Assembly: GCF_000818395.1 (NCBI RefSeq)
Contig: NZ_JWJG01000028.1
Span: 898,726-962,725 of the forward strand
Reading direction: 5' to 3'
DNA: 64,000 bases
From: Noviherbaspirillum autotrophicum
GTDB taxonomy: Bacteria; Pseudomonadota; Gammaproteobacteria; Burkholderiales; Burkholderiaceae_D
The notes below the pieces were generated by a model that ran no database searches, was not told the DNA's origin, and saw only the letters and a list, made by a program, of their open reading frames with translations. Shown piece by piece: positions 7,273-18,600 of this stretch; within the stretch, counting starts at the first letter, position 1, and every line of letters starts with the position of its first letter. The position numbers and the translations under genes are program-made.

Positions 7273-8646
7273 TTATCGTTCGTGCCCGGCGTTGCGCTGG
7301 ACCAGATGCAAGTACCACAGCAAGCCGGCGGCGACCAGGGCCAGGCTGGTGCTGTTGCCCATCCAAAAACCCGCCGCGCCCTGGAAGATCGGTGGACTGA
7401 AACCGAACGGGTCGAGCCCGAGCACATAGCCGCCGCCCAGTCCCACGCCCCACAACGCAAACGCATACATCAGCGTCGGAACGACTGCCACCTTGTAGGC
7501 GCGCAGTACGAAGGCTGTGGTGACCTGCACCGAATCGAATAGCTGGTAGAACGCGATGAATACGAACAGCGGTAGCGCCGTTGCAGCGACCGACGCATCC
7601 GGCGTGTAGGCGCGAATGATCGCTTCGCGCGCGAGCCAGACGATGCCGCCGATGCTCACCGACAGGATGGCGGCCAGCCGGATGCCGGCGAAACCGATGC
7701 GGCGCGCCATGTCGAATTCGCGCGCGCCGACGGCCTGCGCGACCAGGATGCCGGTCGCATTGGCAATCGACAGCGGCAGCATGTACAGCACGGTTCCGAA
7801 ATTGGCGGTGATCTGATGGCCGGCCACGACCGTGGCGCCCAGGCGCGCAATGAACAGCGCCATGAAGGTGAAGGCTGTGACTTCGATCAGGTAGGACAGG
7901 CCCATCGGGATGCCGAGCTTGAGCAGTTCGCGCTGTGCCGCCCATTTCGGCGCTGCCAGGCCGGTGCCGAAAATCCCGTATGCCCGGTAGCTGGAGTGAG
8001 TGCGCAGGAGCAGGCCGCCGACCAGGAACAGGGTCCAGGCGATAACCGCCGTGGCGACTGCGCAGCCGGGGCCGCCCAGGGCCGGAATGCCGAAGCCGCC
8101 GAAGATAAACAGGGCGTTGAGCGGCACCTTCAGTGCGAGCGCGCCGACCTGCAGCGCCATCACCATTTTCGGCTGGCCGATGGCGGTATTGAGCGACGCG
8201 TAAATGCGAAACCCCAGGGTGGCGGGCAACGCCAGCGCCAGGATGCGCAGGTACAGCATAGATTTTTCGTTCAGTTCCGGCGAGGCATGCGCTAACGCCA
8301 GCAGTGGCTGCGGGAATGCCAGTGCAATACAGCCGGCAATCGTCAGGAACAGGGCGAGCCAGATTCCCTGCTTGATCTCGGCGCCGATGTCCTGGAAGCG
8401 TTGTGCGCCGAACAGCTGGCCGATCACGGGCGACATCGCGGCCAGCACGCCGTTGAGTCCCACAAAGATGCTGATGTAGATCGACGCACCCAGCGCGAGC
8501 GTCGCCAGGTCGGTGGCCGAAAAGCGTGAAGTCATCGCCGTGTCGATCACGCCGTTGGCGATGACGGCGAGCTGGCCAATCAGGATCGGCCAGGCCAGCG
8601 CCGCAATACGGAGGGTGAAGCGGGGCGGAGTTTGAGTCGGAGTCAA
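7273..8646 (-). CDS. MATE family efflux transporter
   Basis: The product is about 457 residues with 12 hydrophobic segments and two-fold repeat architecture (WPILIGQLAVIANGVIDTAMTS near the front; LLKLGIPMGLSYLIEVTAF at the midpoint), which is the MATE/NorM pattern. Such inner-membrane proteins export cationic drugs or metabolites against proton or sodium entry. The start is uncertain. A TTG overlapping the upstream stop (TTGA, at 8646) fits translational coupling, while an in-frame ATG at 8718 would overlap the upstream gene by 76 bp. Coupling with the GT39-like gene suggests one transcript, but it is unclear whether the functions are linked. Confidence 0.85.
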   Translation of the reverse strand: MTPTQTPPRFTLRIAALAWPILIGQLAVIANGVIDTAMTSRFSATDLATLALGASIYISIFVGLNGVLAAMSPVIGQLFGAQRFQDIGAEIKQGIWLALFLTIAGCIALAFPQPLLALAHASPELNEKSMLYLRILALALPATLGFRIYASLNTAIGQPKMVMALQVGALALKVPLNALFIFGGFGIPALGGPGCAVATAVIAWTLFLVGGLLLRTHSSYRAYGIFGTGLAAPKWAAQRELLKLGIPMGLSYLIEVTAFTFMALFIARLGATVVAGHQITANFGTVLYMLPLSIANATGILVAQAVGAREFDMARRIGFAGIRLAAILSVSIGGIVWLAREAIIRAYTPDASVAATALPLFVFIAFYQLFDSVQVTTAFVLRAYKVAVVPTLMYAFALWGVGLGGGYVLGLDPFGFSPPIFQGAAGFWMGNSTSLALVAAGLLWYLHLVQRNAGHER

Positions 8647-10355
8647 TTGACGCGTTGATAAAGGCGGAAGCGCTCGTCGCGGTCGGACGGGCGGCGGCCC
8701 TCCCACAACAGGGTCCACTGGAAGCCGGAGCGCCGTATCAGGTTGGCGTTTTCATGTCCGCGATTGCGGTCCTGCAGCAGCAGGAAGTCGCAGTGCGCAT
8801 CGTCGAAGCGGGCAAACGGGACATGGCCGAAATACGCGAACGAGGCCCGTTGCGCGGCGCCGACGTCGGAGTCGACGCAGCTGCGGGACGGCAGTTTCCT
8901 CGCGATTTCCCGGGCCACGCCAGCATAGCTCTTGCCGTAATTAATCCACGGCAGCCACAACGTCATCAGCAGCGACCAGCACAGGATCACGCCGCCGGAC
9001 GACAGCACCACTGCGCGCCACAGCACCGACGGATGGCGCGAAATGCGCCAGTGCACCAGCACGAACCAGCCGATTGTCGCGCCGGCCGCAATCAGGAACG
9101 CGATCAGGTTGAATTCCGGCTTGAAGCCGGGCGCCAGCTTGAAGGCATTTTTTGCGATTTGCGCCGGCCAGCCGGTTTGCTTGGCAATCCAGCCAATCCA
9201 GATGAAGGCGGCGGACGCGGTCAGCGTCATCACGGCGAACCAGTCGACGGCGTTGATCGCACCGCGCTTCATGGTGGGCAGCCCGAACGCGGCGAGAATC
9301 GCCAGCGGCGGCAGCAGGGGCAGCAGCACACCCTCCTCGGAATGCGGATTGATCATCGCCAGCAGCGCAACGGCGACGAAAAACGCGAGCGGAATCGTGA
9401 CGTGCGGCGCGGAAGACTGCCTGCGCCATGCATATACCGCCCAGCCGGCAAATGGCCAGGCCGGCCACGCGAACACGATGCCGTTCTTTAGCAAGAATTT
9501 CAGCGACTCCCAGGACGGCATGCCCACCTGACTGAGGTTCCACAGCATCCAGGCGTCATAGGGCGAACTGTCGAACGGACGCGCGATGCTGCTGGCCACA
9601 AGCCAGGTGCTGGCAACGGCGACCGCCACCGGCAGCGTCACCATGGTCAGACGTGCCACCAGCACGCGCTCGCGCATTGCCGCCAGCGCCAGCAGCGCAA
9701 TCCATATGGCCAGCGGCACGACCCAGCCGCGGGTTAGGACCAGCAGGCCCAGCGCGGTACCCAGTACGGCTGCGGCCCGCATTGAGCGCGATTCGAGCAG
9801 ACGTGCCGCCGCATACATGCTGGATGCTACCAGCGACACCTGCAATGCTTCCGCACTGGTGCTATGGCTGGGCAACAGCAGGCCGAGGCAGCCGAGATAG
9901 ATCAGCAGCGCGCCGTCGGCCAGCATGCGGCCGTAGTCCTTGGCCTCGGGCTGGCCGCCGAATGCCAGTTTCAGCGGTTGCGCCTCCGGACGGCGTCCAA
10001 GCAAGTAGGTGGTGTACCAGACTGAAAAACAGCCGAGCAGGAAGAAGGCGATGGTCGCGATGCGGGCTGCCAACGCATCGTCCAGCACTGCGCCGAACAG
10101 CTTGATGCACAGGGCGCCGATCCAGAATGCAAGCGGGCCCTTGTCGGCCATCGGCAGGCCGACGACGTGCGGCCATAGCCAGTCGCTAAGCCCGCCGTGC
10201 GCCATGGTCCACATGATCCCGAAGCCGGCCGCGTCGTCGCTTTTCCATGGGTCGCGCCGCAGCACGCCGGGCAGGATGTACAGCATGCACAGCGTGATCA
10301 AGACCCAGCGGGGAAGCGCATTCGTGGCGGAAGCGGGGAGGCGGACGGGCTTCAT
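8643..10355 (-). CDS. ArnT/PMT-like membrane glycosyltransferase (GT39/GT83 superfamily)
   Basis: The 570-residue product is a polytopic membrane protein with a short first helix (WVLITLCMLYILPGVL) followed by RDPWKSDDAAGFGIMWTM. The paired acidic residues in this first periplasmic loop, and DKGPLAFWIGAL further on, are the signature of ArnT/dolichyl-phosphate-mannose-type transferases. These use polyprenyl-linked sugars on the periplasmic face to modify lipid A, glycans or proteins. About ten further hydrophobic segments follow, then a soluble C-terminal part of some 100 residues. The acceptor cannot be told. The gene is 5' to, and coupled with, the MATE gene. Confidence 0.75.
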   Translation of the reverse strand: MKPVRLPASATNALPRWVLITLCMLYILPGVLRRDPWKSDDAAGFGIMWTMAHGGLSDWLWPHVVGLPMADKGPLAFWIGALCIKLFGAVLDDALAARIATIAFFLLGCFSVWYTTYLLGRRPEAQPLKLAFGGQPEAKDYGRMLADGALLIYLGCLGLLLPSHSTSAEALQVSLVASSMYAAARLLESRSMRAAAVLGTALGLLVLTRGWVVPLAIWIALLALAAMRERVLVARLTMVTLPVAVAVASTWLVASSIARPFDSSPYDAWMLWNLSQVGMPSWESLKFLLKNGIVFAWPAWPFAGWAVYAWRRQSSAPHVTIPLAFFVAVALLAMINPHSEEGVLLPLLPPLAILAAFGLPTMKRGAINAVDWFAVMTLTASAAFIWIGWIAKQTGWPAQIAKNAFKLAPGFKPEFNLIAFLIAAGATIGWFVLVHWRISRHPSVLWRAVVLSSGGVILCWSLLMTLWLPWINYGKSYAGVAREIARKLPSRSCVDSDVGAAQRASFAYFGHVPFARFDDAHCDFLLLQDRNRGHENANLIRRSGFQWTLLWEGRRPSDRDERFRLYQRVN

Positions 10356-10431
10356 GTCGGGGACGGGGCGGCTTTGTTGTTATTGGCGTGGGCGATATTG
10401 TGCCGCAAAAGCACTGTGCTATGCATAAAAC

Positions 10432-10453
10432 AAAAAAGGCAGCCGGGGCTGCC
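10432..10453 (-). terminator. Rho-independent terminator of rpmE
   Basis: On the minus strand GGCAGCC-CC-GGCTGCC is followed by TTTTTT, 24 bp beyond the L31 stop. Confidence 0.85.
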
Positions 10454-10476
10454 TTCTTGCGTACGAAGCAACGGGA

Positions 10477-10743
10477 TTAGCCTGCAGCTTGCGTCTTGGA
10501 ACCGCGGGTGCCGAACTTCTGGCGGAATTTTTCCACACGGCCAGCGGTGTCGACGATCTTGTGCTTGCCGGTATAGAACGGGTGCGATTCCGCGGTCACT
10601 TCCAGCTTCACCAGCGGGTAATCCTTGCCTTCGAAATTGATGGTTTCTTTGGTCTGGATCGTGGAGCGGGTGATGAATTTGAAGTCGTTGGACATGTCTT
10701 GGAACACGACTTCGCGGTAATCCGGGTGAATGCCTTCTTTCAT
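10477..10743 (-). CDS. rpmE2: 50S ribosomal protein L31, type B
   Basis: The 88-residue protein opens [16 protein letters not shown], the standard L31 start. It contains the extended segment [12 protein letters not shown] and ends in [13 protein letters not shown]. It has no cysteines, so it is the zinc-free type B (RpmE2) paralogue, which in many bacteria replaces the zinc form when zinc is scarce. The ATG follows GAGAGGAAAACC; a longer upstream frame is rejected because the family start and ribosome site agree here. The gene lies downstream of rho on the same strand, an order usual in Burkholderiales. Confidence 0.95.
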   Translation of the reverse strand: MKEGIHPDYREVVFQDMSNDFKFITRSTIQTKETINFEGKDYPLVKLEVTAESHPFYTGKHKIVDTAGRVEKFRQKFGTRGSKTQAAG

Positions 10744-10921
10744 GGTTTTCCTCTCGATAGTTTGGTAGCCAATCGGCACTTCGTCGGTCCTGCTGCTTCT
10801 TGACCCGATTGCCGGTCACTTGCCTGGGGGTGAAAACCGGGGATTATACAATGGAATCAGGGGTTTGCGCGAGGTGCATGTGCTTTGTGCAAGAAGCCGC
10901 TTTTCTTGTTTCAGCAGGAAT

Positions 10922-10953
10922 AAAAAAGGCGCATGCAGTGCATGCGCCTTTTG
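10922..10953 (-). terminator. Rho-independent terminator of rho (bidirectional shape)
   Basis: A near-perfect palindrome GGCGCATGCA/TGCATGCGCC is flanked by AAAAAA on one side and TTTT on the other. It lies 20 bp after the rho stop and could act in both directions. Confidence 0.82.
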
Positions 10954-10971
10954 TGATCACGAAGCTATTTA

Positions 10972-12237
10972 TCAGGCTCCGCCACGCCGCATCATTTCAA
11001 AGAACTCGGCGTTGTTCTTGGTCGACTTCATCTTGTCGAGGATGAATTCCATCGCTTCGATTTCATCCATGCCGTACAACAGCTTGCGCAGGATCCAGAT
11101 CTTCTGCAGCTGGTCCGGCTTGATCAGCAGTTCTTCGCGACGGGTGCCGGACTTGTTCAGGTTGATCGAAGGATAGACGCGCTTTTCGGCCAGTCGGCGT
11201 TCCAAGTGTACTTCCATGTTGCCGGTGCCCTTGAATTCCTCGTAGATCACGTCGTCCATGCGGCTGCCGGTTTCGATCAGGGCGGTGGCGATGATGGTGA
11301 GCGAGCCGCCTTCTTCAACGTTGCGCGCCGCTCCGAAGAAGCGCTTCGGGCGTTGCAGCGCGTTGGCGTCGACACCGCCGGTCAGCACCTTGCCGGACGC
11401 CGGAATCACGGTGTTGTAGGCGCGCGCCAGACGGGTGATCGAGTCGAGCAGGATCACGACGTCGCGCTTCATCTCGACCAGGCGCTTGGCCTTTTCCAGC
11501 ACCATTTCCGCAACCTGCACGTGACGGGTGGCCGGTTCGTCGAAGGTCGAGGCGACTACTTCGCCGCGCACCGAGCGCTGCATTTCGGTCACTTCTTCCG
11601 GACGCTCGTCGATCAGCAGCACGATCAGCGTGGTGTCCGGATGGTTGGTGGTGATCGCATGCGCGATATGCTGCAGCATCACCGATTTGCCGGACTTCGG
11701 CGACGCCACCAAGAGGCCGCGCTGGCCACGGCCGATCGGCGCAATCATGTCGATGATGCGGCCGGTGATGTTTTCCTCGCCGCGCATTTCGCGCTCGAGG
11801 TGCAGCAGCTTGTTCGGATGCAGCGGCGTCAGGTTTTCGAACAGGATGCGGTGCTTGGAAGCCTCCGGCGGTTCGCCGTTGACCTTGTCCACCTTCACTA
11901 ATGCAAAGTAGCGCTCGCCGTCTTTCGGGGTGCGGACTTCGCCTTCGATCGAATCGCCGGTATGCAGATTGAAGCGGCGGATTTGCGAAGGCGAGATATA
12001 GATGTCGTCGGTCGATGCCATGTAGCTCGCGTCGGGCGAGCGCAAAAAACCGAAGCCGTCGGGCAGGACTTCGAGCACGCCGTCGCCGAAAATCTGTTCG
12101 CCGGCCTTGGCGCGCTTTTTCAGGATCGCGAACATCAGTTCCTGCTTGCGCAGCCGTGCGGCATTGTCGATTTCCAGTCCGATGGCCATTTCGAGCAGGG
12201 CCGAGACGTGAAGCGCCTTGAGTTCAGATAAATGCAT
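10972..12237 (-). CDS. rho: Transcription termination factor Rho
   Basis: The 421-residue product has the expected length and order: N-terminal helical Rho-N domain ([18 protein letters not shown]), cold-shock-like RNA-binding domain with GFGFLRSP near residues 61-67, and a RecA-type ATPase with Walker A SPKSGKS (179-185), Walker [17 protein letters not shown] and the Q/R-loop region [21 protein letters not shown]. It is a hexameric RNA helicase that ends untranslated or rho-dependent transcripts in the cytosol. It lies between trxA and rpmE on the same strand, with a 100-bp leader that may carry the usual autoregulation. Nothing is unusual. Confidence 0.98.
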   Translation of the reverse strand: MHLSELKALHVSALLEMAIGLEIDNAARLRKQELMFAILKKRAKAGEQIFGDGVLEVLPDGFGFLRSPDASYMASTDDIYISPSQIRRFNLHTGDSIEGEVRTPKDGERYFALVKVDKVNGEPPEASKHRILFENLTPLHPNKLLHLEREMRGEENITGRIIDMIAPIGRGQRGLLVASPKSGKSVMLQHIAHAITTNHPDTTLIVLLIDERPEEVTEMQRSVRGEVVASTFDEPATRHVQVAEMVLEKAKRLVEMKRDVVILLDSITRLARAYNTVIPASGKVLTGGVDANALQRPKRFFGAARNVEEGGSLTIIATALIETGSRMDDVIYEEFKGTGNMEVHLERRLAEKRVYPSINLNKSGTRREELLIKPDQLQKIWILRKLLYGMDEIEAMEFILDKMKSTKNNAEFFEMMRRGGA

Positions 12238-12302
12238 AGTGAGTGTCCCGGGATGGGAAAAATAAGGTGGGGGAGGGAACTGCGAGGATGGTCAATTTAA
12301 CA

Positions 12303-12326
12303 GCGGCGGTACGAATGTACCGCCGC
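12303..12326 (-). terminator. Hairpin after trxA, probable terminator
   Basis: GCGGCGGTAC pairs with GTACCGCCGC across a four-base loop, 12 bp after the trxA stop. The minus-strand T run is weak (TTAAATT), so termination may be partial and allow read-through into rho. Confidence 0.5.
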
Positions 12327-12337
12327 GCTGGTCACAA

Positions 12338-12664
12338 TCAGATGTTGCTGTCGATGAACGAGGTGAGCTGGCCTTTTGCCATGGCGCCGACTTTCTGCGC
12401 CGCCGGTACGCCGTTCTTGAAGAGGATCAGCGTCGGAATGCCGCGAATGCCGAACTTGGCCGGCACTGCCTGGTTGGCGTCGACATCCATCTTCGCGATC
12501 TGCAGCTTGCCGTCGTATTCTTTGGCAACTTCTTCCAGGATCGGGGCAATCATCTTGCAAGGACCGCACCATTCGGCCCAGAAGTCAACCAGAACCGGCT
12601 TGTCGGACTTCAGGACGTCCGAATCGAAAGAGGCATCAGTGATGTATTTAATGTTTTCGCTCAT
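12338..12664 (-). CDS. trxA: Thioredoxin 1
   Basis: The 108-residue protein carries the redox motif WCGPC at residues 32-36 inside [18 protein letters not shown], and the cis-proline segment [14 protein letters not shown]. It is the general cytosolic disulfide reductant, reduced by thioredoxin reductase. The ATG follows GAGGAAATC. It sits upstream of rho on the same strand, a conserved arrangement in proteobacteria, separated by a hairpin that may allow partial read-through. Confidence 0.97.
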   Translation of the reverse strand: MSENIKYITDASFDSDVLKSDKPVLVDFWAEWCGPCKMIAPILEEVAKEYDGKLQIAKMDVDANQAVPAKFGIRGIPTLILFKNGVPAAQKVGAMAKGQLTSFIDSNI

Positions 12665-12987
12665 GATTTCCTCGATGAGAGGGTAAAAGGGGTCATGCCA
12701 ACGCCAACAGACTTAGTGACCTTGCTCAATCCCAGCCAACCAACGTGTCCGGGATGCAATACGCAAGTGGAGACGTCGAGCGCGAATTCAAGCCTGCTGG
12801 AGGGTACTGCAAGAGGTAGTGCGGCGGGATATTGGACAAATCATAACCGATTTTCATAAAAAGTGTAGTGCGGTGCCGATTTTTTTGCCCTAACTCACAT
12901 AAAATTGCGGGCGCGGCCATTCGGCCGGGCGTTCAGGCGGCGCGCCACTCATGAATTCTGCCGCAATTCTCGACCTGGCCAATCCAC
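12665..12987. other. Divergent intergenic region trxA/addB-like
   Basis: This 323-bp stretch between divergent genes should contain both promoters. I see an AT-rich patch (GATTTTCATAAAAAGTG near 12850) and no RNA gene or clear hairpin. A nearer ATG at 12951 is in another frame and leads nowhere. Confidence 0.4.
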
Positions 12988-15675
12988 ATGCTGCACGATC
13001 CGCTGCTAATTCCTCCCTCCGCCGACTTCTGGCCGCTGGTTGCACGCGCGATCCTTGGCAGCGGGCTGCTTCCGCCGCATGCAAATGCCTGTGATTTATC
13101 TGCGGTGCGGGTGCTGGTTCCCGGCTTTGTTCATGCGCAACAGTTGAAATCGGCACTGTCGGCCGAATTGCGCCGCCCCTTCATCGCACCGCGCATCATC
13201 ACACTGGCAGCATGGATCGACATGCTGCCGCCAGATCCGGCCACGCCGCCGGTCGCCCCTGCGAGCGAACGCATGATGTCGCTCTATGCGGAGCTGCGCC
13301 AGCACGGATGGCTTAAAAAGTTGTTTACCGCGCGCCGCAATACCGACCTGTTGCCGCTGGCACAAACCCTGTTGACCCTATTTGATGAATTGACGCGGGC
13401 ATTGGTTCCATCGATGCAGCTTAGCGCCGAGGCCCCCGACGAGCGCTGGCAAGCGGCGCTCGCGCAGCTGCCGGTGCCGGCCCGCAACATGGTGTCCGAC
13501 GAAGCACAGCTGGTGTGGACATTGTGGAAAAGCCAGCTCGACGCTAATGATCCGGTCGCATTCTGTCATCGGCAAATGATGCGCCTGGCTGCGCATGCCA
13601 CCGAGCCGCTGATCTGGATCAGCCCGGTGATTCCCGATACCTACCACCAGGCATTCCTAGAGGCCTACGCACAGCGCCTGCCGGTGCTGCCGATTACACT
13701 GGACTGGCGGGCGGCAGCGGTGGCGCCGGTCTACGCCGCGGCATGGGGCGAGATGCTGGAGGGCGGCTTGGCGGAGCAGGCGCACCATGCTGCCGAGGCT
13801 CCCGCCGGCGTGTCGCTGTGCGCCGCGGGCAGCCTGGAAGAGGAGGCGCAGCGCGGTGCGCAAATCATTCTTGGCTGGCTGCAGTCCGGCAAGAACCGCA
13901 TCGCGATCATCGCCCAGGATCGGGTCGTCGCGCGCCGTATCCGTGCATTGCTGGAGCGCGCGCAGGTTTTCGTTTCCGACGAAACCGGCTGGAAGCTGTC
14001 GACCACGCGCGCCGCCGCTGCCGTTGCCGCGCTGCTCGACGTGGTGACCACGCGTGCGGAAACCGTCGTATTGCTGGACTTGCTGAAGTCGCCTTTCCTG
14101 TTTGCGCACCTGCCCGACAAGGGGGAGCGGGTGATGGCGATCGAGCATGCCCTGCGCCGCTTCAATGTGCTGGGCGGATGGGAAGCGGCGGATGCCGTGT
14201 TGCGCGACGAGCAGGCGGCGCGCGAAATCCTGCGCGAGGTGGCGCGGCAGGCGGCGCTGTTTGCCGGACGCAAGACGCTGGGAGAGTGGGCCGAGCTCAC
14301 CAGCGGCGTCATGGAAGCGCTGGGCATGCGCGAGGCGCTGCAGCACGATGCCGCAGGCGTGCAGGTGGTGGCCTTGCTCGATACCCTGACGCAGGATGCG
14401 GAATCCATGCATCAGCCATTTTCGTTTTCCGAATGGCGCGCGTTCCTCGGCCTGCAAATGGAGCTGGCGCCGTTCGTGCCGTCCGACTTCGACCGGCGCG
14501 TGGTGATGCTGCAGTTGAACGGTGCGCAGCTGCGCTGCTTCGACGCCGTGCTGATGGTGGGCGCGGACGCCGATCATTTGCCGTCCCGGCTGGACGAGAT
14601 GCTGTTCTTCGCCAATGCGGTGCGGCGTGAACTCGGGCTGCCGACCCGGGAAATGCGCCAGCGCCAGCAGCTGCGCGACTTCGCCGAGCTGTTGAGCGTG
14701 AGCCCGGAAGTTGTGCTGTCCTGGCAGGCGTACAAGAACGGCGAACCCAATCCGGTCAGCAGCTGGGTTGAACGCCTGCAGCTGAGCCTGGAACGCGCCG
14801 GCCGGGCCACCGTGCCGATGCGCGCAGTCCATCTCGAGCCGCATGCGCTGCGCTGTGCGCCGCCGACCATGCCGGCGCCGGCTGCGCCGCAGCTCGTGCC
14901 ACGCAGGCTTTCCGCCAGCGGCTACAACAGCCTGGTCGCCTGCCCGTATCAATTCTTCGCCACACGCATGCTGGGCCTGGACGGACTGGGCGAGCTGTCG
15001 GACATGCCGGAAAAGCGCGACTATGGCGACTGGCTGCATGAAATCCTCCTGCAGTACCACGAGGCGGTCCGCGACCGCAAGAGCGTGCCCGCCGCGCGCG
15101 AAAGCCTGCTGCGCGAAATCTCGGAGCAGGTGTTTGGCCAGGCGCTCGATCGCAGCGCGGCGGCGCTCGGCTACTATGCGCGCTGGCAGAAGGTGATTCC
15201 AGCCTATCTGGCATGGGCCAACGAGCGCGAGAGCCAGGGCTGGCAATTCGTCGTCGGGGAACAGCAGTTCCAAAAGACGCTGTCCTGGGAGGGCGGGCAG
15301 ATCACCCTGCACGGCTGCGTCGACCGCATCGACGAGAATGCCGATGGCGAGCGCGCGATCCTCGACTACAAGACCCGGAACATGCAGTCCCTGCGCGACA
15401 AGGCCAAGGAGAGCGACGACCACCAGCTGGCGTTCTACGGCGTGCTGTCCGACGTGCCGGTGGCCGCCGCGCACTACGTCGCGCTGGAGGTGTCGAAGGA
15501 CAAGACGGGTGACGCCGCCGCGCCCAATTACGGCGAGTGGCAGTCGCTGCTGGAAGCGCAGATCGTCTCCAACATCCGCGCCATCGGGCAGGGCGCGCCG
15601 CTGCCGGCTGCAGGCATTGAACGCATCTGCGTGTATTGCGAAGTGCGCGGCCTGTGCCGCAAGGGAGCATGGTGA
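12988..15675 (+). CDS. AddB-like PD-(D/E)XK nuclease with Fe-S cluster motif
   Basis: The 895-residue product has an inactive-helicase-like body without a Walker A motif; the position is taken by RVLVPGFVHAQQLK. The C-terminus is a RecB-family nuclease: a cysteine in VACPYQFFATRML, acidic and lysine catalytic residues in GCVDRIDEN and ILDYKTR, QLAFYGVL, and a closing CVYCEVRGLC. The four cysteines match the 4Fe-4S staple of AddB and Cas4-type nucleases. It overlaps the AddA-like helicase gene by one base (TGATG), so the two should form one complex that resects double-strand breaks for recombination. Betaproteobacteria carry this divergent pair instead of, or beside, RecBCD. Confidence 0.82.
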   Translation: MLHDPLLIPPSADFWPLVARAILGSGLLPPHANACDLSAVRVLVPGFVHAQQLKSALSAELRRPFIAPRIITLAAWIDMLPPDPATPPVAPASERMMSLYAELRQHGWLKKLFTARRNTDLLPLAQTLLTLFDELTRALVPSMQLSAEAPDERWQAALAQLPVPARNMVSDEAQLVWTLWKSQLDANDPVAFCHRQMMRLAAHATEPLIWISPVIPDTYHQAFLEAYAQRLPVLPITLDWRAAAVAPVYAAAWGEMLEGGLAEQAHHAAEAPAGVSLCAAGSLEEEAQRGAQIILGWLQSGKNRIAIIAQDRVVARRIRALLERAQVFVSDETGWKLSTTRAAAAVAALLDVVTTRAETVVLLDLLKSPFLFAHLPDKGERVMAIEHALRRFNVLGGWEAADAVLRDEQAAREILREVARQAALFAGRKTLGEWAELTSGVMEALGMREALQHDAAGVQVVALLDTLTQDAESMHQPFSFSEWRAFLGLQMELAPFVPSDFDRRVVMLQLNGAQLRCFDAVLMVGADADHLPSRLDEMLFFANAVRRELGLPTREMRQRQQLRDFAELLSVSPEVVLSWQAYKNGEPNPVSSWVERLQLSLERAGRATVPMRAVHLEPHALRCAPPTMPAPAAPQLVPRRLSASGYNSLVACPYQFFATRMLGLDGLGELSDMPEKRDYGDWLHEILLQYHEAVRDRKSVPAARESLLREISEQVFGQALDRSAAALGYYARWQKVIPAYLAWANERESQGWQFVVGEQQFQKTLSWEGGQITLHGCVDRIDENADGERAILDYKTRNMQSLRDKAKESDDHQLAFYGVLSDVPVAAAHYVALEVSKDKTGDAAAPNYGEWQSLLEAQIVSNIRAIGQGAPLPAAGIERICVYCEVRGLCRKGAW

Positions 15676-18600
15676 TGCGGGACATGACGCCACGCGCATA
15701 CGAAGCCAATGGCCAAGCGGTCGACGCCGCGCAGTTCACCAGGGTCGCGTGCGATCCGCGCCATTCCGTGGCAGTGGAAGCATGCGCCGGCAGCGGCAAG
15801 ACCTGGCTCCTGGTGGCGCGCATGCTGCGTCTGCTGCTGACCGGAGCCGAGCCGTCCGAGCTGCTGGCAATTACGTTCACCCGCAAGGCGGCGCAGGAGA
15901 TGCGCGAGCGGCTGCTGCACCTGCTCCACCAGCTGGCGCTGCAGCCCGACGCCGAGGTACGTGCGCTGCTCGCCGAGCGCGGCATTGCCGAGCGCGAGCT
16001 GCCGGCCGTGCTGCCGGTGGCGCGCAGCTTGTACGACCGCGTCCTGGCCAGCCCGCAAAGCCTGTCGATCGACACCTTTCACAGCTGGTTCGCGAAGCTG
16101 GTGCAGATCGCCCCGCTGGCCTCCGGCGTGCCGCATGGTTATTCCCTTACGGAGGCGACCGGCGAACTGATGCTGGACGCATACAGCCGCTTCATGCAGT
16201 CGCTCGGCGACGAAGACAATGGCGAGGTGCGGCAGGCGCTGCTGACGCTGTACGACATGGTCGGCGACTGGAATGCACGCCGGCTGCTCGACGCCTTCGT
16301 CGACAAGCGCGCCGAATGGTGGGCCTCGCTGCAGGCCGGGGAAAACGCGCCGCTCGCATGGCTGCAGGAGCTGTGCGGCGAGGATGGCCGGTGCGATGCG
16401 CGGCTGATGCTGTGGCAGGATGCGCGGCTGACGGAGCGTATCCAGACCGTCGCACGCCTGCTGGGCCAGGGAACGGCGGTCAACCAGAAACGGGCAACGG
16501 CGATCGAGAAGGCATTGAGCGCCGGTGCCGGCGTCGACAGCTTCGATGCGTTGTGCAACGAGTTTTTCGGCAGCGACGGCGAGTCGCGCAAGAATACCAA
16601 GACCAAGGACCTGCAAAAGGCGCTGGAAAAGCATTTCGGCGGCGACGCTGCCGCCGCCTTCGACGAGGAGTTCGACGCGCTCGGCAAGGAGCTGAAACTG
16701 CTCAGGAAGCGCAGCTGCGAACGCACCGTGCTGGCGCTCAACGAAGCGCTGTTCATCGCCGGGGCCGCCTTCCTGGAACAATATCAGGCGGTCAAGGCGG
16801 AGCAGCGTGTGTTCGACTTCGGCGACCTGGAGTGGCACGCCTATCGTCTGCTGACCAATGAAGAGCATGCGGCTTATCTGCAGAGCCGCCTCGACGCGCG
16901 CTACAAGCATGTCCTGCTCGACGAATTCCAGGACACCAACCCTTTGCAATGGAGCATCGTGCGCGCGTGGCTGAACGCCTATGGCGACGACACGCAAAAG
17001 CCGAGCGTGTTCGTGGTGGGCGACCCGAAGCAGTCGATCTACCGCTTCCGCCGCGCCGAGCCGCGCGTGTTCGCCGCCGCGCGCGACATGCTGGCAGCGC
17101 AGGGCGCGGCCGTGCTGCGCACCAATCAGACCCGGCGCAATGCGTCCGCGATCGTCGACCTGCTCAACACCAGCTTCGCCGGCAACCCGATTTTTTCGGC
17201 GCAGACCACGCTCGGTCTGCAGGGGGGGCAGGTATGGCGCCTGCCGCTGGTGCGTTCCGGCGAAGAGCAAAAGGAGCAGGGCAGCGGCTTCATGCTGCGC
17301 GATCCGCTCACCACGCCGCGCGCCGAGGAGGAAGATGCGCGGCGCCTGGAAGAGGGGCGCGCGGTGGCGCGTGCGATCCTGGCAGCGCGACGGGAGCTGG
17401 CGGCGCGCACGGGGAGTGAGGGCGCCTGGTCCGACGTCATGCTGCTGGTAAAAAAGCGCACCTACCTGAGCGCTTACGAAAGCGCGCTGCGCGAGGCCGG
17501 CATTCCGTTCGTGTCGGACAAGCGCGGCGGCCTCCTGGAGTCGCTCGAAGTCGCCGACCTGATCGCGCTGCTGACCTTCCTGATCACGCCCGGCGACAAC
17601 CGGGCGCTCGCGCATGTGCTGAAGTCGCCCATCATCGGCGCGTCCGACGACGACCTGGTCGCGCTGGCACAAGCGGGGGATGGCCCATGGTGGTCGCGCC
17701 TGCTGGCGTCGGCATCGGATGGCGCCTCGGCTGTCGTCAAGCGGGCAGCCGTGCTGCTGCGGCACTGGCTGCATGCGGCACCGCGCCTGCCGGTGCACGA
17801 CCTGCTCGACCTGATCCTGCACCAGGGCGAACTGGTGGCGCGCTATGCGCAGGCCGCGCAGCCGCCGGCGCGCCAGCAGGTGCTGGGCAATATCGAGGCG
17901 TTCACCGAGCTTGCGCTCAATCTGGATGCGGGCCGTTACCCGAGCCTGCCGAAATTCATCGACGCGCTCGAACTGCTCAGGAAAAGCGCCGCCAGCGACG
18001 CTCCCGACGAGGCGGCCATCGATGCCGCCGCCGACGCGGTACGCATCTTGACGATCCATAGCGCGAAGGGGCTGGAGGCGCCGATCGTGGTGCTGGTCGA
18101 TGCCAACCATAGCGAAGCGGCGCGCGACGATTGCGGCATCTTGTGCGACTGGCCGCAGGACGCGGACGCGCCGACGCACTTTTCCTGCTTTGCGAAAAAG
18201 GATGAGCGGGGCGCTGCGCGCGATGAACTGTTCGCGGCCGAGGAACGCTTCAGGCAGCAGGAAGACTGGAACCTGCTCTATGTGGCGGTGACGCGCGCCA
18301 AGGAAATGCTGATTGTCAGTGGCGTCGCCGGCACGCGCGGCGCCCTGGCCGACGGTACTGTCGACGGCAGCTGGTATCAGCGCCTGCTGGGCGCGCCGGA
18401 GCTGGCGCTGGAGCCGTCGCCGGATGCGGCGGAAAATGCATTCGCCGCCCTGCGCGGGCAGGAATTCAGCCTGCCCATCTTCAATCCGGTGGCGCTGCCG
18501 CCGGCAGCCTGTTCGCCGCCGGCGCACAACGACGCCATCGATGAAGGCATCGCACTGCATGCGCTGTTGGAGCGGCTTACGCCGGGAGTGAATTGGCCGC